A stretch of DNA of 64,000 nt from Diphasiastrum complanatum. Taxonomy: Eukaryota > Streptophyta > Lycopodiopsida > Lycopodiales > Lycopodiaceae. The notes beneath the pieces were generated by a model. It ran no database searches. It had not been told where the DNA came from and saw only the letters and a list, made by a program, of their open reading frames with translations. This document shows positions 1-9,574 of the stretch, in pieces. Where the stretch lies: assembly GCA_029204225.1 (NCBI GenBank), contig MU832231.1:1-64000 (forward strand). The letters are read 5' to 3'. The translations under genes were made by a program, and so were the position numbers. Positions within the stretch are counted from its first letter, which is position 1. Each line of letters starts with the position of its first letter.

Positions 1-879
1 TTAGGCATTTCCCATTCAAATTCCTGTTCCAATTATTCTATGAGCTTCATGGTTGGATGTAGCCATATACAATGGATATATACATTGGTGTGATTGATCT
101 AATTAGTCTTGTCTAGGTATATGACAAAGCTTGTGAGGTCTATGATGAGATTACTTTTGATAGATTACAACTACTCATGTCATGAACTATGTTGCATGGG
201 AGTTGTTATTTTGTCTTGAACAACAAAGAGTACAATGAGTTGAAATTAGTTAAATTTACTTTACTCAAACAATTCAAGCAGAGTCATTCAATGGAGAACC
301 CATTATCTTGTACAAGATTGCATCGAATGTTGGAGAATATTCTAGAAATGGTATTAGACAATGCTATATATCATATCTAGTGTATAATTGAGCTTTCAAA
401 GGGCCTAAGAATATAATCATAATAAAATCCAAACCAACAATCACACACATCGTGATCACACAAGAATTTAGAAGGACAAGAACTTGGACCAATTCTAAAG
501 GAAGTCATGATCAAATCATAACATGCATATATAATTTGATTCAAAATGCAAAATCAAAAGTAAATCCATCCAACCTCAAGCAACCCTCCAATTGAGAGGC
601 TCTATTATCATGATGTGAAAGCATACAATATTCTCTTGTTATTGGAATCACATTGTCATGCAATCAATGTGCCAATGTATTGCTCAATGCCAAAGTTATT
701 GTTATAATATTTGTTTTGCTTCATAGAATTTGGTCATAGTACTTTGATGCAACTGATTACTCTATTATTTTTTTGATGATGATATTATAACATCTACATG
801 TGAATATCCCTGTTGATTTGGCACCTTTTGGGCAGAGAAGAAGAGGCAAAGGAGTTTAAATATCTGCTGAAGATCGTTC
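1..879. other. Intergenic, no gene recognised
   Basis: AT-rich sequence with only short chance reading frames. No repeat ends, RNA gene or conserved protein motif could be recognised. It lies upstream of the transposase-like copy A and may contain that element's 5' end, but no terminal inverted repeat was identified. Confidence 0.5.
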
Positions 880-2640
880 TCGTTACAGGGCAGAAGGAAA
901 GAAAAACGTGGATTTGTGGACAGATGGAACATTATATCCACAAGATCCAAGCACTTTGACACATCCCACATTCTCTTCCAATAACTCATTTAGTTACATG
1001 GATATGCAATGGGCATAGGTGGATTACTAGGATATTGTGAAAGATTGCAAAACCATGGAAAACAACTTTATATGAATTAAAGTTCACTTTTTAGAAGGTG
1101 AGTTAATTCGGATATCCTCTTATTGTCAGAATAGAGATTGTCATCTCCAAAGACGTTAGAAGAAAATGAACAACTTAAAAAATAATGAATCAATTACAAG
1201 AAGATAGCAATCAATATCAAATCAAAACTAGAGCAAATGCAATCAGTCTTACAGTCTATTCGTATTGAAAACTTACAATTACTGAAGGATGTGGATTTGG
1301 TAAAGAAGAAGGCTGAAAGTAAGAAGCGAAAGCGACAAAGTTGCAAGGATATTCAAACGCTTTCAAAAGGAGTTATCGAAATAGAAGGATCCGTGCATTC
1401 AAGTAAGCATATTCTAAATTTTGTAAGTTTTTCAATGACATTTGGATTTAATTTTAGCTATGGTGATATGTTGTTAACTATCTATTTTTTTTGCAGATCT
1501 GCATTAGTAGCTCCTCGGAATATTAAAGACAATGCTTCACTAGGAATGTCATTGGGCACAATATTGACTTGCAAATTCACTGAGCGTATCATGATGAACA
1601 ATAGGATTTCAAATGTAAAGTGTAAAATAGCAGAGTTTTTGATGGTGGACATTCAAACATTTTAGATAAGACTATAGTTTCAGGGTGCTTGTGATTTTGC
1701 AGGTATAAGTAGGGAAGCATATGCAATAATATTTAAACTAATTAGAGAAGCTTTTAAGCAATTTCAAATTAGAAAAGTCCCAATCCCTAGGACATACCAC
1801 TTGAAGAAAGAGAGGGATACATTAAAACATAGGTATGCGTAAGATCACTGGAACTCCATTTCATATTGAGGAGGTATATGAAACTGATGGAAGATCGATA
1901 TTCTATAATTCATCAAAACAATTTATTTGTTGATCTAAATTACTTGCTGAGATACATCGTCACATTCTATGATATAACCTATGAAAAGGTGAATGACAAA
2001 ATAATCATAGTACTTAAGTTAAATGAGTCAAAAATTGTGAAAGGGTAGAAGATGGAAAGGGTTAGTATAACTCTCATGAATGGTGCTCTATCCCAAACAG
2101 AGAACCAAGAAGATTTCAAATTCAGTGTAATATATGGTGGTTGGCAGCGTTTCAGGTAACTAGCCTCATTATCACATTACATTCATTGAATAGTATTAAT
2201 ACATTGTAAACTAAGTATGATTAATTCTTTGGACAGGTGCTGAAAGAGGATCATGATGTATTATCATGGATATTCTCAAGGACATCTTATCCTAGGATCA
2301 TCAAGGACCATATGGATGGAGGATTTCTCAATGTTCCAGGAATTGGAGACTTCATGTTGAATGACACTTAGCAGGTGATTTGAAAACATTGAAATATATG
2401 TATAATGTCTCTCACGGTGCTACATCAAAACACCCTTGTTCGTACTGCATGAAAATGGCAAAAGATGTAACTAGGAGTACAAGAATTACTAGAGAATATG
2501 TAGATCCAAACTGGAAGTCTGTGCTGCCTATCCCCTTAAAAAATGTGCATGTTTGCACTCTTCATGCAGAAGTTAGATTAATAGAAAAGATCATTTATCT
2601 TCAAAATCTGTGTATACACTCTTTCATTCAATAAATGAAA
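880..2640 (+). pseudogene. Transposase-like gene, copy A (decayed, 3' truncated)
   Basis: This is a broken gene of an unclassified family seen three times in the window (also 34414-35070 minus and 50379-51749 plus). The N-terminal part near 905-1075 reads LWTDGTLYPQDPSTL and, after a frame change, GLLGYCERLQ. These match LWVDGSIYPND and GLLGYCQRL of the copy at 34.4-35.1 kb. A Lys/Arg-rich coiled-coil-like stretch follows (1237-1400). The core begins with GGWQRFQ, is interrupted by an 81-bp GT-AG intron (2156-2236), and resumes with VLKEDHDVLSWIFSR, then GDLKTLKYMYNVSHGATSKHPCSYCM and CTLHAEVRLIEKI. The GDLK aspartate, the CxxC pair and the LHAE motif resemble the core of DDE-type cut-and-paste transposases; that is inference. 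Homology stops near 2632, whereas copy C continues much further, so the 3' end is missing. Several stops and frameshifts make it non-functional. Confidence 0.55.
2156..2236 (+). other. Intron conserved between copies A and C
   Basis: The donor is TTTCAG|GTAACT and the acceptor TTGGACAG|GTGCTG. The same position, right after the codons for GGWQRFQ, is interrupted by a 95-bp GT-AG intron in copy C (50496-50590). The shared intron shows that both copies descend from a spliced, DNA-level gene rather than from retrocopies. Confidence 0.6.
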
Positions 2641-2778
2641 GCCCAAGTTGGGCATCTGTACATTTATTTTGTGCTCCCAAATTCATAAACTGGAGCAGCA
2701 TTTGATATATCAATGTATATTTTTCTATGAAGTCTATACATGTATTTTTGTTCTATGCTATCTATATTTTTTCTGATC

Positions 2779-3620
2779 TTAATTTAGTACAACTACATAA
2801 TCCTTTGCACCATCATCAATAACGGGAGGTTGAAGCTTTGCCCGAGCCAGTATACTGAGGATAATTTCTTGTATAAATCTGTACACCTGGCTTGATGTGT
2901 ACTCAGAAAGTGTAAACTGCAAAATAGAACATTCATGTATTAGTAATGGCCAATAACATCACCAGAATAGAAAACTATTTATGATTCCAAAATAAGAATA
3001 AACAGAATTTATCCTTAGAAATATCAACATCTTGTTGAAGGATGAACCACTCAAAAAACAGCTTGGCATTGTACAATGTGTACCACCCACAACTGAATGA
3101 ATCATTTTGCTGGGGTGACTGCAAAATAATTCAACACACAAGAAATCAATTATGAAACAGAATGAATTAGATTGAAAATATTTCATTAGAATACTGATTT
3201 CAAAATGCTATTAAGTCCACAGAATGAGGAACGTCTGTAGGAATATATTTACTTAGATATGGAATGAATATATCTACATCCTTATGCATATTTCTCCCCA
3301 AATTCATCTTGACACAAGAACATTTAATAATATTATTTATAGATCTCTTGATAGAGATCAGGTTTAAACTCTAGTGATCACTGCAAAATAGGATTGAAAG
3401 TACTCTAGCGGCAATTCTGAGAACTATTTAAATTGAAAATGTCAATGTTAATGCATAAAACAAGAAGAAGCACTTAATATATCTTACTTGGTATGATAAG
3501 GAATGATCAGATACTTTGTTGCTGGTGTGAATCCACTTGTCAGACACTGTGACAATGTGTCATTATTCTCCTTGAAGGCCTGGAGCAGAAAGTTACTCAG
3601 CACCAGCAACTCGTTTGATG
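2779..3620 (-). pseudogene. Ulp1-like (C48) SUMO protease domain, inactivated
   Basis: Four exon-like pieces are readable on the minus strand. Piece 1 (about 3620-3488) ends FTPATKYLIIPYHT at donor AA|GTAAGAT. Piece 2 (3380-3221) starts after TTTTGCAG and reads N-D-H-stop-SLNLI across the junction, then DVDIFIPYLSKYIPTDVPHS. Piece 3 (starting 3118 after TATTTTGCAG) reads SPQQNDSFSCGWYTLYNAKL. Piece 4 (2916-2779) starts after TTTTGCAG and ends in a stop. The series His-Trp, then Gln, then Cys-Gly is the Ulp1/SENP catalytic signature: HW, Q(Q)N, SCG. Here the Trp codon is TAG instead of TGG. An in-frame TGA lies further upstream near 3621, and the catalytic Asp cannot be found with certainty. 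Ulp1 domains are known in plant DNA transposons (Mutator-like KI elements, some CACTA) as well as in host genes. Confidence 0.6.
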
Positions 3621-3719
3621 AATCTCAAATTGCAAGAGTGTCAGCCCGAACTCTATCACAGGATCACATGATAGAAGCCCGTCTGTCTTTGAGATCCGAG
3701 CAATTAGAACTCTAAAATT

Positions 3720-4082
3720 AATACTAAAATCAAGTTCTTCTAGTCTAAAACAAAAAAGAATACTAATTGTATCTATAGCATCTGATATGTCTTTCTCAAA
3801 TTTAAGATAATCATTCGAATCTATATATATATAGAAATTGGGAGGAGGAGGAGGAGGTGAAAGTGTAGTATCTACAACAATATTAGGAGTATCCAAAACA
3901 GAGGTAGCTATATTTACAGCATTATCAACAGCAGCATTATCTGCAATGGATTCTGGGATAGGCTTCACTTTCTTAGGAGCACGCTTGGGGGCTGTCTGCT
4001 TCCTAGGACGCTTCGTAGGAAGATGAGTCCTATCTACAGGAGTTGGTCTAGGAGCAGCAGGCTGAGATACATGTAACCTACA
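3720..4082 (-). pseudogene. Basic and proline-rich linker after the histone fold
   Basis: The reading frame directly continues the alpha3 helix of the histone fold. It contains QPAAPRPTPVDRTHLPTKRP then KQTAPKRAPKKVK, an NLS-like Lys/Arg/Pro/Ala tail, then an acidic Ala/Val stretch and a run of seven prolines (about 3836-3856). CENH3 and H3 normally end immediately after alpha3, so this extension is the sequence evidence that the histone fold was part of a larger protein. The frame stays open down to 3597, where it overlaps the start of the protease region. Confidence 0.45.
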
Positions 4083-4356
4083 GTACCTATCCCTCATTCT
4101 GATCAGAAGCTGGAAATCCTTGGGCATTATGGTAACCCTCTTAGTATGGATGACAAGCAAAAGAGAATCCTAAAAAAAAAAGGCTAATATAATCTTCAAC
4201 AGCCTCCTGAAGACATTGAAGAGCACTTGGTGTGAATCTAACGTGCTGTCCAAGATCATTTCTTGTTATGTTCCGGACAGCACGGTAGAATGGAACTCTT
4301 AGGATCAACAGAGCTGTTGACCTCTGATACTTGCGTATCTCAGAGAGCCACCTGCT
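4083..4356 (-). pseudogene. CENH3-like histone H3 fold (frameshifted)
   Basis: The alphaN-alpha1 part reads SRWLSEIRKYQRSTALLI then VPFYRAVRNIT, matching canonical H3 'ALREIRKYQKSTELLI' and 'LPFQRLVREIA'. Loop 1 and alpha2 read NDLGQHVRFTPSAL then QEAVEDYI. After a run of ten T (4171-4180) the frame shifts and alpha3 reads VIHTKRVTIMPKDFQLL, matching H3 'AIHAKRVTIMPKDIQLA'. Three features point to the centromeric variant rather than canonical H3: a loop 1 one residue longer, the F(T)P residues after loop 1 with EDY in alpha2, and KDF instead of KDI in alpha3. The N-terminal tail is replaced by a Ser/Pro/Arg-rich stretch. Unlike any normal H3, the protein continues past alpha3 for about 100 residues. 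The poly-T frameshift breaks the fold, so this copy is a pseudogene. Confidence 0.7.
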
Positions 4357-4555
4357 GCGGTTGCGCGTTCTAGGTCTAGCAGGGGGTGTGATGGCAACTG
4401 CAGGAGATGAGGATGAGCCAGGAGAGAAGAAGTCTCTCCTTGTCTGCTTTATCCTATTTGAAACTATTGTTCTCCCACAATGGTAATTGTTGTAGGTAGA
4501 TATTTGCAGCACGTTATCACCTCCTGTCTTTTTCGCATCTGTGACATGGCAAATA

Positions 4556-5122
4556 TTAGTGAATGTGCAATTGTAAATGATGACATTTTCTATTATTGAG
4601 TCTTCCGTTGATGATAAATCTGAAATATGGCTCTTCCACCTCAACCATAGTCAAATATTCCTCATTGTAGATAATGCTTATCTCCATTCGGTTTGTGTGA
4701 CCATTTAGTTCAAAGTCTTGATCCAGTGGTAGCCATGTACCTTCAATTTTCTTGTATCTCTGATAGCTAAATGTGAGACTGAGCATTTGCTTTTCGATAT
4801 GATAACGAAAGATCATTGAGGACTTTTTAATCCTGCATTCTATGTCATTATTTGTTTTACTATCCCAGCCTTGATCTATGAGATCTGACAAAGTCTCATC
4901 TGATAAATCCTTGCAAACAAATAAAGTTGGTGTCCTACGAACACTAGCACTCGAGAAAAAATCAACAAATGTATGCAATGAGATAAACCAACTTAGGTGA
5001 ACAATTTTCGAGCCTGTGCTTATCTTCATAGCATTTTTAATATCAATGAGTAGCTTGCATCTCAAGGATTCAGAAACAATGCTGTCAGGAGTAGGCCACT
5101 CATCACTTTGAAAACTAGGCAA
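4556..5122 (-). pseudogene. Middle segment of composite gene, unknown function
   Basis: An open frame of 188 residues that I do not recognise. Readable landmarks are MPSFQSDEWPTPDSI near the start, VRRTPTLFVCKDLSDETLSDLI in the middle, and GTWLPLDQDFELNGHTNR towards the end. It is acidic to neutral with no membrane segment. Its length, lack of internal stops and regular mixed composition support a former coding exon. It lies between the N-terminal segment and the histone-fold segment on the same strand. The frame then passes, with a shift or short intron near 4556-4644, into the ORF that holds the histone fold. Confidence 0.4.
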
Positions 5123-5374
5123 TGGAATTGCTTCGAGCTTGCCAAAACCTCCATCTGTCTGTGGCGTATATAAAGATTCATAAAAATAGATACCACAATC
5201 TGCAAGTTTCTTTGGACTTCTTCCTTTGTATTGTAGCTTTCCAACATCAATCTAATATTCCTGCAAGTGATTGTGCGGGCTCCCATTCACTTATGCATGA
5301 TGGATATAAATCTGAAAGAAAAAAACAATGTTGAAGCATTTGAATCATCATCTGAAGAGCATCAATAAAGAAAA

Positions 5375-5737
5375 TCACCTATGATTATTGTAGAGTGCAT
5401 ATGTTTTGATATACTTACAATTACATTTTTGATGATCATGAGGATTGATATCATGTACTTTGATTTCTGAATGCATATATATATGCACTAAGACTTCTGA
5501 TATCGATTGACCTCCTGGGGTAGTCTTGAACTCCAAAATTTTTGCTTTCCAATAAGATTTGTAAGTCATTTTTGCTCTTTTCTTTTGTCGAAAATTGCCC
5601 TTTGATGATGGATGCAGCAATACCCATGAGTTGTTCGTATATTTTGTTGGCTTCCAGTTATCAACTTCATCTTTCTCATTGTAAAGAATCACAGAATCGA
5701 TTGTAGATCTGGGTCTCCTCGCCATTGCTATTTTCAA
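5375..5737 (-). pseudogene. N-terminal segment of composite gene, possible BAH-like domain
   Basis: An open frame of about 120 residues, with ATGs at 5737 and 5725. It begins with a basic patch (MARRPRS), then YNEKDEVDNW, NNSWVLLHPSS, a Lys/Arg-rich loop and YWKAKILEFKT followed by EVLVHIYMHSEI. A loading segment of the form 'WVLLHP', then 'KAKILEF', then 'VLVHIY' is what a BAH chromatin-reader fold often looks like, but no diagnostic residue is certain and I would not name it on this alone. A Cys-rich tail (KCNCKY) follows. The ORF ends in a probable intron. An acceptor-like TTTCTTTCAG lies at about 5310-5319, followed by DLYPSCISEWEPAQSLAG, which leads into the next segment. Confidence 0.35.
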
Positions 5738-6194
5738 AGCTTGGGCGCCAAATTTTTTTTTGATATGTTACTTGATTTTTTTTTCGTATCACATTTAATC
5801 TAATGTGAATGCCAACATAGTCACGGTTACTGCGTATACCATATTTTATGTAACTGTACATACTATATTTCTATAACCGTAACTAGTATAGTTAGAAAAT
5901 TTTACTATACTAACCAACATAGTAAAGTAAATTTAACTTGAGATATTGACGTCGGGCAGATTAGCACGTGTCGGGCAGGAAAAAGAAACCAATGGGATAC
6001 GTCCATGCTGCCTGGACACAAATTTCAAAGTTTTCTATATTGTATTTTTATTTTTTAGTTAATTTGAACTACGTTACGTAGATTTCAAATCTGTGCATTT
6101 TGATTGGGCCTGGTGACAGTCGAAACTAAAGAAAAAAAATAAAAGTATCTTTACAAAGGGTCTTTTTGATATTGAGAACTCCTCTAATGATTTG
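5738..6194. other. 5' flank of the composite gene, with short palindrome
   Basis: Non-coding and AT-rich. It contains an inverted repeat, AGTATAGT (5885-5892) and ACTATACT (5904-5911), and two copies of CGGGCAG-type words (CGTCGGGCAGA near 5951, TGTCGGGCAGG near 5970). A similar CGTCGGGCAAGG occurs upstream of transposase-like copy B near 35350, which could mark a shared element end. No convincing TATA box was chosen. Confidence 0.3.
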
Positions 6195-6420
6195 CTTGTT
6201 TTTCATGATATTTTACCAGAAATTGATAGTAAGAGCTAAAATCCAACAAGATCAGATCATGTTGATGGCTATAATCCTATAAATTGAGTTGCATGTGTGT
6301 CATAAAGGGTTGCATGCCATGAATATCAACTTAATGTAGAAGAAAAAACTGGAAAATTGTCAAAAATCATCATTTTTGCAAGTTTTTTTTTTTTTTTTTC
6401 ATATAGTTGGATAGTAGGTT
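6195..6420 (+). repeat. Dispersed repeat, related in inverse to 47430-47640
   Basis: Shares blocks with the reverse complement of 47430-47640: TTG-TTGTTTTT, GTAAGAGCTA, a CAA-ATC block, TGTAGA-GAAAAAAC and CATTTTTGCAAGTTTTT, in the same order and spacing. It lies upstream of the chromovirus gag and may be part of that element's LTR or leader. Alternatively it is an unrelated repeat family. Confidence 0.4.
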
Positions 6421-7691
6421 GTTGTAAAATGCCTTGTAGAGCTTACTAAAAGCTTAATCAAAGTCTTTTGAAGCTGTCCTTGAAGTTAGAGCCAAGATTT
6501 CGGTGAATTGATGATGTAGAAGGCCAAAAAAAGCCAAAAAAATAGCCTTCTTTTTTGGTAATTTTTGGGGATGGATTGCTATCAATCCACAAGGGGATCA
6601 TGCTGGGAGTTGTTATTGCCTATGTTGTGCTCCTCTTGACCTGTCCAACAAGCTATCAGACATGTAATTTGATGGGGGCTTATGCTCAGAATCCATAAGT
6701 TTGTAGCAAAACGCCCTTTTACAAATCAAGAAATCTTTGTTCTCAGCCCATACTACTTCTTAGGAGCTGTATGAAAGCTTCACGGAAGTCTAATAGATTG
6801 TTTAAGACTGTTGGTAATGTTACTTTTGGATTTGGGGAGGTGTTTGCATGTTTTTGGACAATATGGTCTAGAAAAAGTGCGCCCTACTGCAGAATTTTAG
6901 ACGCTTTGTTTTTGCACGTGTGAAGCTGAGGTGGCAGGATGAGGTATCAATCATCTCGATCACTTGGTCTACCTTTGTACTGTGCTTTACAGCTAATTTG
7001 GTGCACTGTAGCTCAAGATATGGCCGCTTAAAATTTTGGTAGTTTTGTGAACAAAATTGTCAAAATTCGTCAATGTTCTAATTGCATGCCCGCTTTTCCC
7101 CTAATTTGATGTACTGTGCTTGAATGGATTTGTTGCATGCTGAATCTGATGATGTTTTTGACATGCATGAAGGATTTACATTCGTTTTGAGTGGTCATAC
7201 GCATGTGCTCTGACGGTGGGGTGACAAATCAGTGATTTTGGTTGACAATTTCCGTAAAACTAAAATTTAAGTAAAAAATTCTGTAATTGACAAAAAAATA
7301 GTTAATGTTGTGTGCTTTGCATGCCGGACTGACATTATATTGGTAAGATTAGGAATCGAACTAAATGTCGATTTTTCGATTTCGATTGCCCATAAACTAA
7401 TAGTACTTTTTGTTGAATTTAAAGTTACGCAAAAAAAAAAAATTTAAAAATTCAAAATTTTCGGGTTTTGAATTGTCTACAAAATGAACTAAGGTTAGTG
7501 AATTGACCATATTGGAGTCAGTTTCAGTTGGAATTGGTCAACTGTACTTCACTTAAAATTAAGAATAGACGTATTCATTAAGTACTAAAGTTAGTTATTT
7601 CTTGGATTAGATAATTCAAAATAGTTGAAGATGCTGCAAATCATGCTGTGCAAATCATGTTCTACCGTCGTACATGCAAATTTGCTAGCAA
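6421..7691. other. Non-coding AT-rich stretch before chromovirus gag
   Basis: No open frame, RNA gene or recognisable repeat end. By position it should include the 5' LTR and leader of the chromovirus whose gag starts downstream, but nothing here matches the 3' LTR start TGTTCATCCATC at 18411. The 5' LTR is therefore either too diverged or lost. Confidence 0.4.
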
Positions 7692-8500
7692 TTGAGCACG
7701 GTGCTCAATGATATGAAGTATCGAAATAATTCGAGAGACCAGCAGATGGAAGTTCCATTGAACCAGATAAAGCTATTATCTTCTCCAAACCTCGGATTTC
7801 AGCTTGAAACTTATTCGGAGGAGAAGAAGGAGAAGAAACTGGAAGTTATGGAGGATTGGCTCGTTAAGCAGTTACTTCAATTTGCATGGAATTCCTGTGA
7901 AAAGAAGTTTGAAAGTGTCGTATTACTTTTATGCAGCAAGGCGTCGTGTGGCGGCGAAATCTGACGGTGAAGCCCACGAACCTGGGATGCTTTTGTGGAG
8001 GTCTTTAAAAAAGCTTTTGTAATAGATGATGACATCAATTATTACTAGAAATTTGTGAATTGCAAGATGGGTAGTAAGAGTCCGGACTCTTATATCCAAG
8101 AATTTATGGATCTCTGAAACAAAATTCCATTGTTCGATCCTAAGTTGGCATTATAGCACTTATTCTTAGGTTTGCTGACAGACTATCAAAATAAATGTAG
8201 GAGAAATGTGTTTCAAAGCCTTGCGGATGCTTTTCGGATAGCAACCAGACCGAGCTACTAAATATTTTGACGAATTGAATCAACTCGTGTCAGAACCCTA
8301 GCAACCAGAGGAGAAAAAGTTGAGAAATCTATGTCTTGGATGAAGGCTAAGAAAACAAATCTGTGTTTCATTTGCAATAAGCCTGGACATATGATGAAGT
8401 TTTGTTCGGATAAAAAGAAACCTACGACACAAATGATTGAAATCCCAGGGGGCAAAAGTAAAACTTTGAAAATTAACCTGTTTGATTGTGAGTGTGAATG
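7692..8500 (+). pseudogene. Chromovirus gag remnant with zinc knuckle
   Basis: Frames broken by stops read as capsid-like protein (near 8060-8220: YIQEFMDL, then KIPLFDPKLAL and LLTDYQNKCRRNVFQSLADAFR, typical of gypsy retrotransposon gag). A CCHC knuckle CFICNKPGHMMKFC (CX2CX4HX4C) follows at about 8365-8406. A shared stop in the middle and a frame change make it non-functional. It ends at 8500, exactly at the target-site duplication GAATG of the nested element. Confidence 0.6.
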
Positions 8501-8856
8501 TGTTATGGCCGAATTCAGCTAAGGACATTGAATAGTCCTTATATGGTAGACTGGCCCTCCAGCGTTCGAGATTGTTGGTCATGCTAAGATTTAATTCCAG
8601 TCGAGGCCTGTTTGTTACTAATGACCCAGACACTCTAATTGAGACATATGGAGTATTGCATGTACGTGTGACGGATATAGGCAGGAGGACTGCATGAAGA
8701 GACTATTTATAGTTGACCTGCATGGGGATTGCATGGGATCATGCACAAGAATCTACTCTCTATATATTGAGTGGAGATTCTCCCGTCGACATATTGGGTT
8801 TAGGTCACAAGTTTCTCTCTTCTCCTCTTGCTTCACATGGCATGGCTTGGGGGCTA
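8501..8856 (+). repeat. 5' LTR of non-autonomous element, first part
   Basis: Matches 16329-16690 nearly throughout, including GAATAGTCCT, ATGGTAGACTGGC, TGTTCGAGATT-equivalent blocks and CACATGGCATG-CTTGGGGGCTA. It is interrupted after GGCTA, which is duplicated on the far side of the copia insertion (14066-14070). Confidence 0.8.
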
Positions 8857-9562
8857 TGTGAAGAATTGAAAAAGATTATCTATGTTAGATATAGGGGCCT
8901 TATGTTTTTTATATCAAGCACCTAGGTGTAGGATGTTGATAGGACCAAATTTGGCATAGATGGCAAATTACCCATTTCCACTTGTACTGCACTAATTAGC
9001 CAAAATAGAGTAAGAGGCTAAACTCGTGCCAATTAGAGTGTAGACAAGTGTAATACTGTTGCTTGATAAAATTTAAGAGGTCCAATAGGATTTAGAGGTG
9101 GAACCTTGAGGGGTCCAATAGAATTTGAGGTTTGTTTGAAAATGGTCCAATAGAATTTAGAGGTGAATGGATCAATGGTCCAATAGGATTAAGAGGTGGC
9201 AAAAGTGTGGTCCAATCACAGTTAATCATAGTGGTAGCTCGTGGATCTACTAGTATCATTGTACTTCTCATTTGGATCTAATTGATTTTGAGATTGAGTG
9301 AATTTTGTGAGTAATTGGTTTTCTAGCTTTCTCTCTCTACCCAAGAGCTCATGATGATTTTCTCTACGCGAGGAGAGCAGCTTGTTTTTACTTAGATTAT
9401 TTTTGGAACACTTCTCACACGTGTGAGTGAGAGTTGGAAGTGATTGAATGCATGTAGTAGTGTGTTTTTGCCATAGAATCAAAGATAGGTCTTGAATGCA
9501 TCTACACACCTTAGGAGATCACAAGTACATGTTGTGGATAGTCCACATGTGTGAAATCAACA
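8857..9562 (+). repeat. 5' LTR of copia element
   Basis: 706 bp, from TGTGAAGAATTG to GTGAAATCAACA. It contains repeated GGTCCAATAG-ATTTAGAGG blocks (9078, 9112, 9144, 9176) and a CACACGTGTGAGTG palindromic box. It is slightly shorter than the 3' LTR because of indels. Confidence 0.9.
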
Positions 9563-9574
9563 TGGTATCAGAGC
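9563..9574 (+). other. Primer binding site of copia element
   Basis: TGGTATCAGAGC immediately after the 5' LTR, complementary to the plant initiator methionine tRNA 3' end. Confidence 0.85.

Larger units (their letters stand above)
2779..5737 (-). pseudogene. Composite chromatin-type gene: BAH-like?, CENH3-like fold, Ulp1 protease (broken)
   Basis: This is a minus-strand gene or gene remnant, convergent with copy A. Read 5' to 3' it shows four parts. Part 1 (5737-5375) starts MARRPRSTIDSV and contains NNSWVLLHPSS and YWKAKILEFKT followed by VLVHIY, a pattern loosely like a BAH domain. Part 2 (about 5310-4556) is unrecognised. Part 3 (4356-4083) is a histone H3 fold of CENH3 type, followed by a basic and proline-rich linker. 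Part 4 (about 3620-2779) is a Ulp1/C48 peptidase over several exons. The ORF from 4160 to 3597 joins the histone fold to the start of the protease region without a stop, so these two parts probably belong to one transcript. Damage includes a frameshift in a poly-T tract inside the histone fold, an in-frame TGA upstream of the protease core, and the catalytic-site Trp turned into a stop. Whether the host or a transposon owns it is unresolved. Confidence 0.5.

Noticed and set aside
2959-3186. 75-codon minus-strand frame MKYFQSNSF...
   Set aside because: The meaningful reading there is another frame (SPQQNDSFSCGWYTL), starting after the splice acceptor at 3119.
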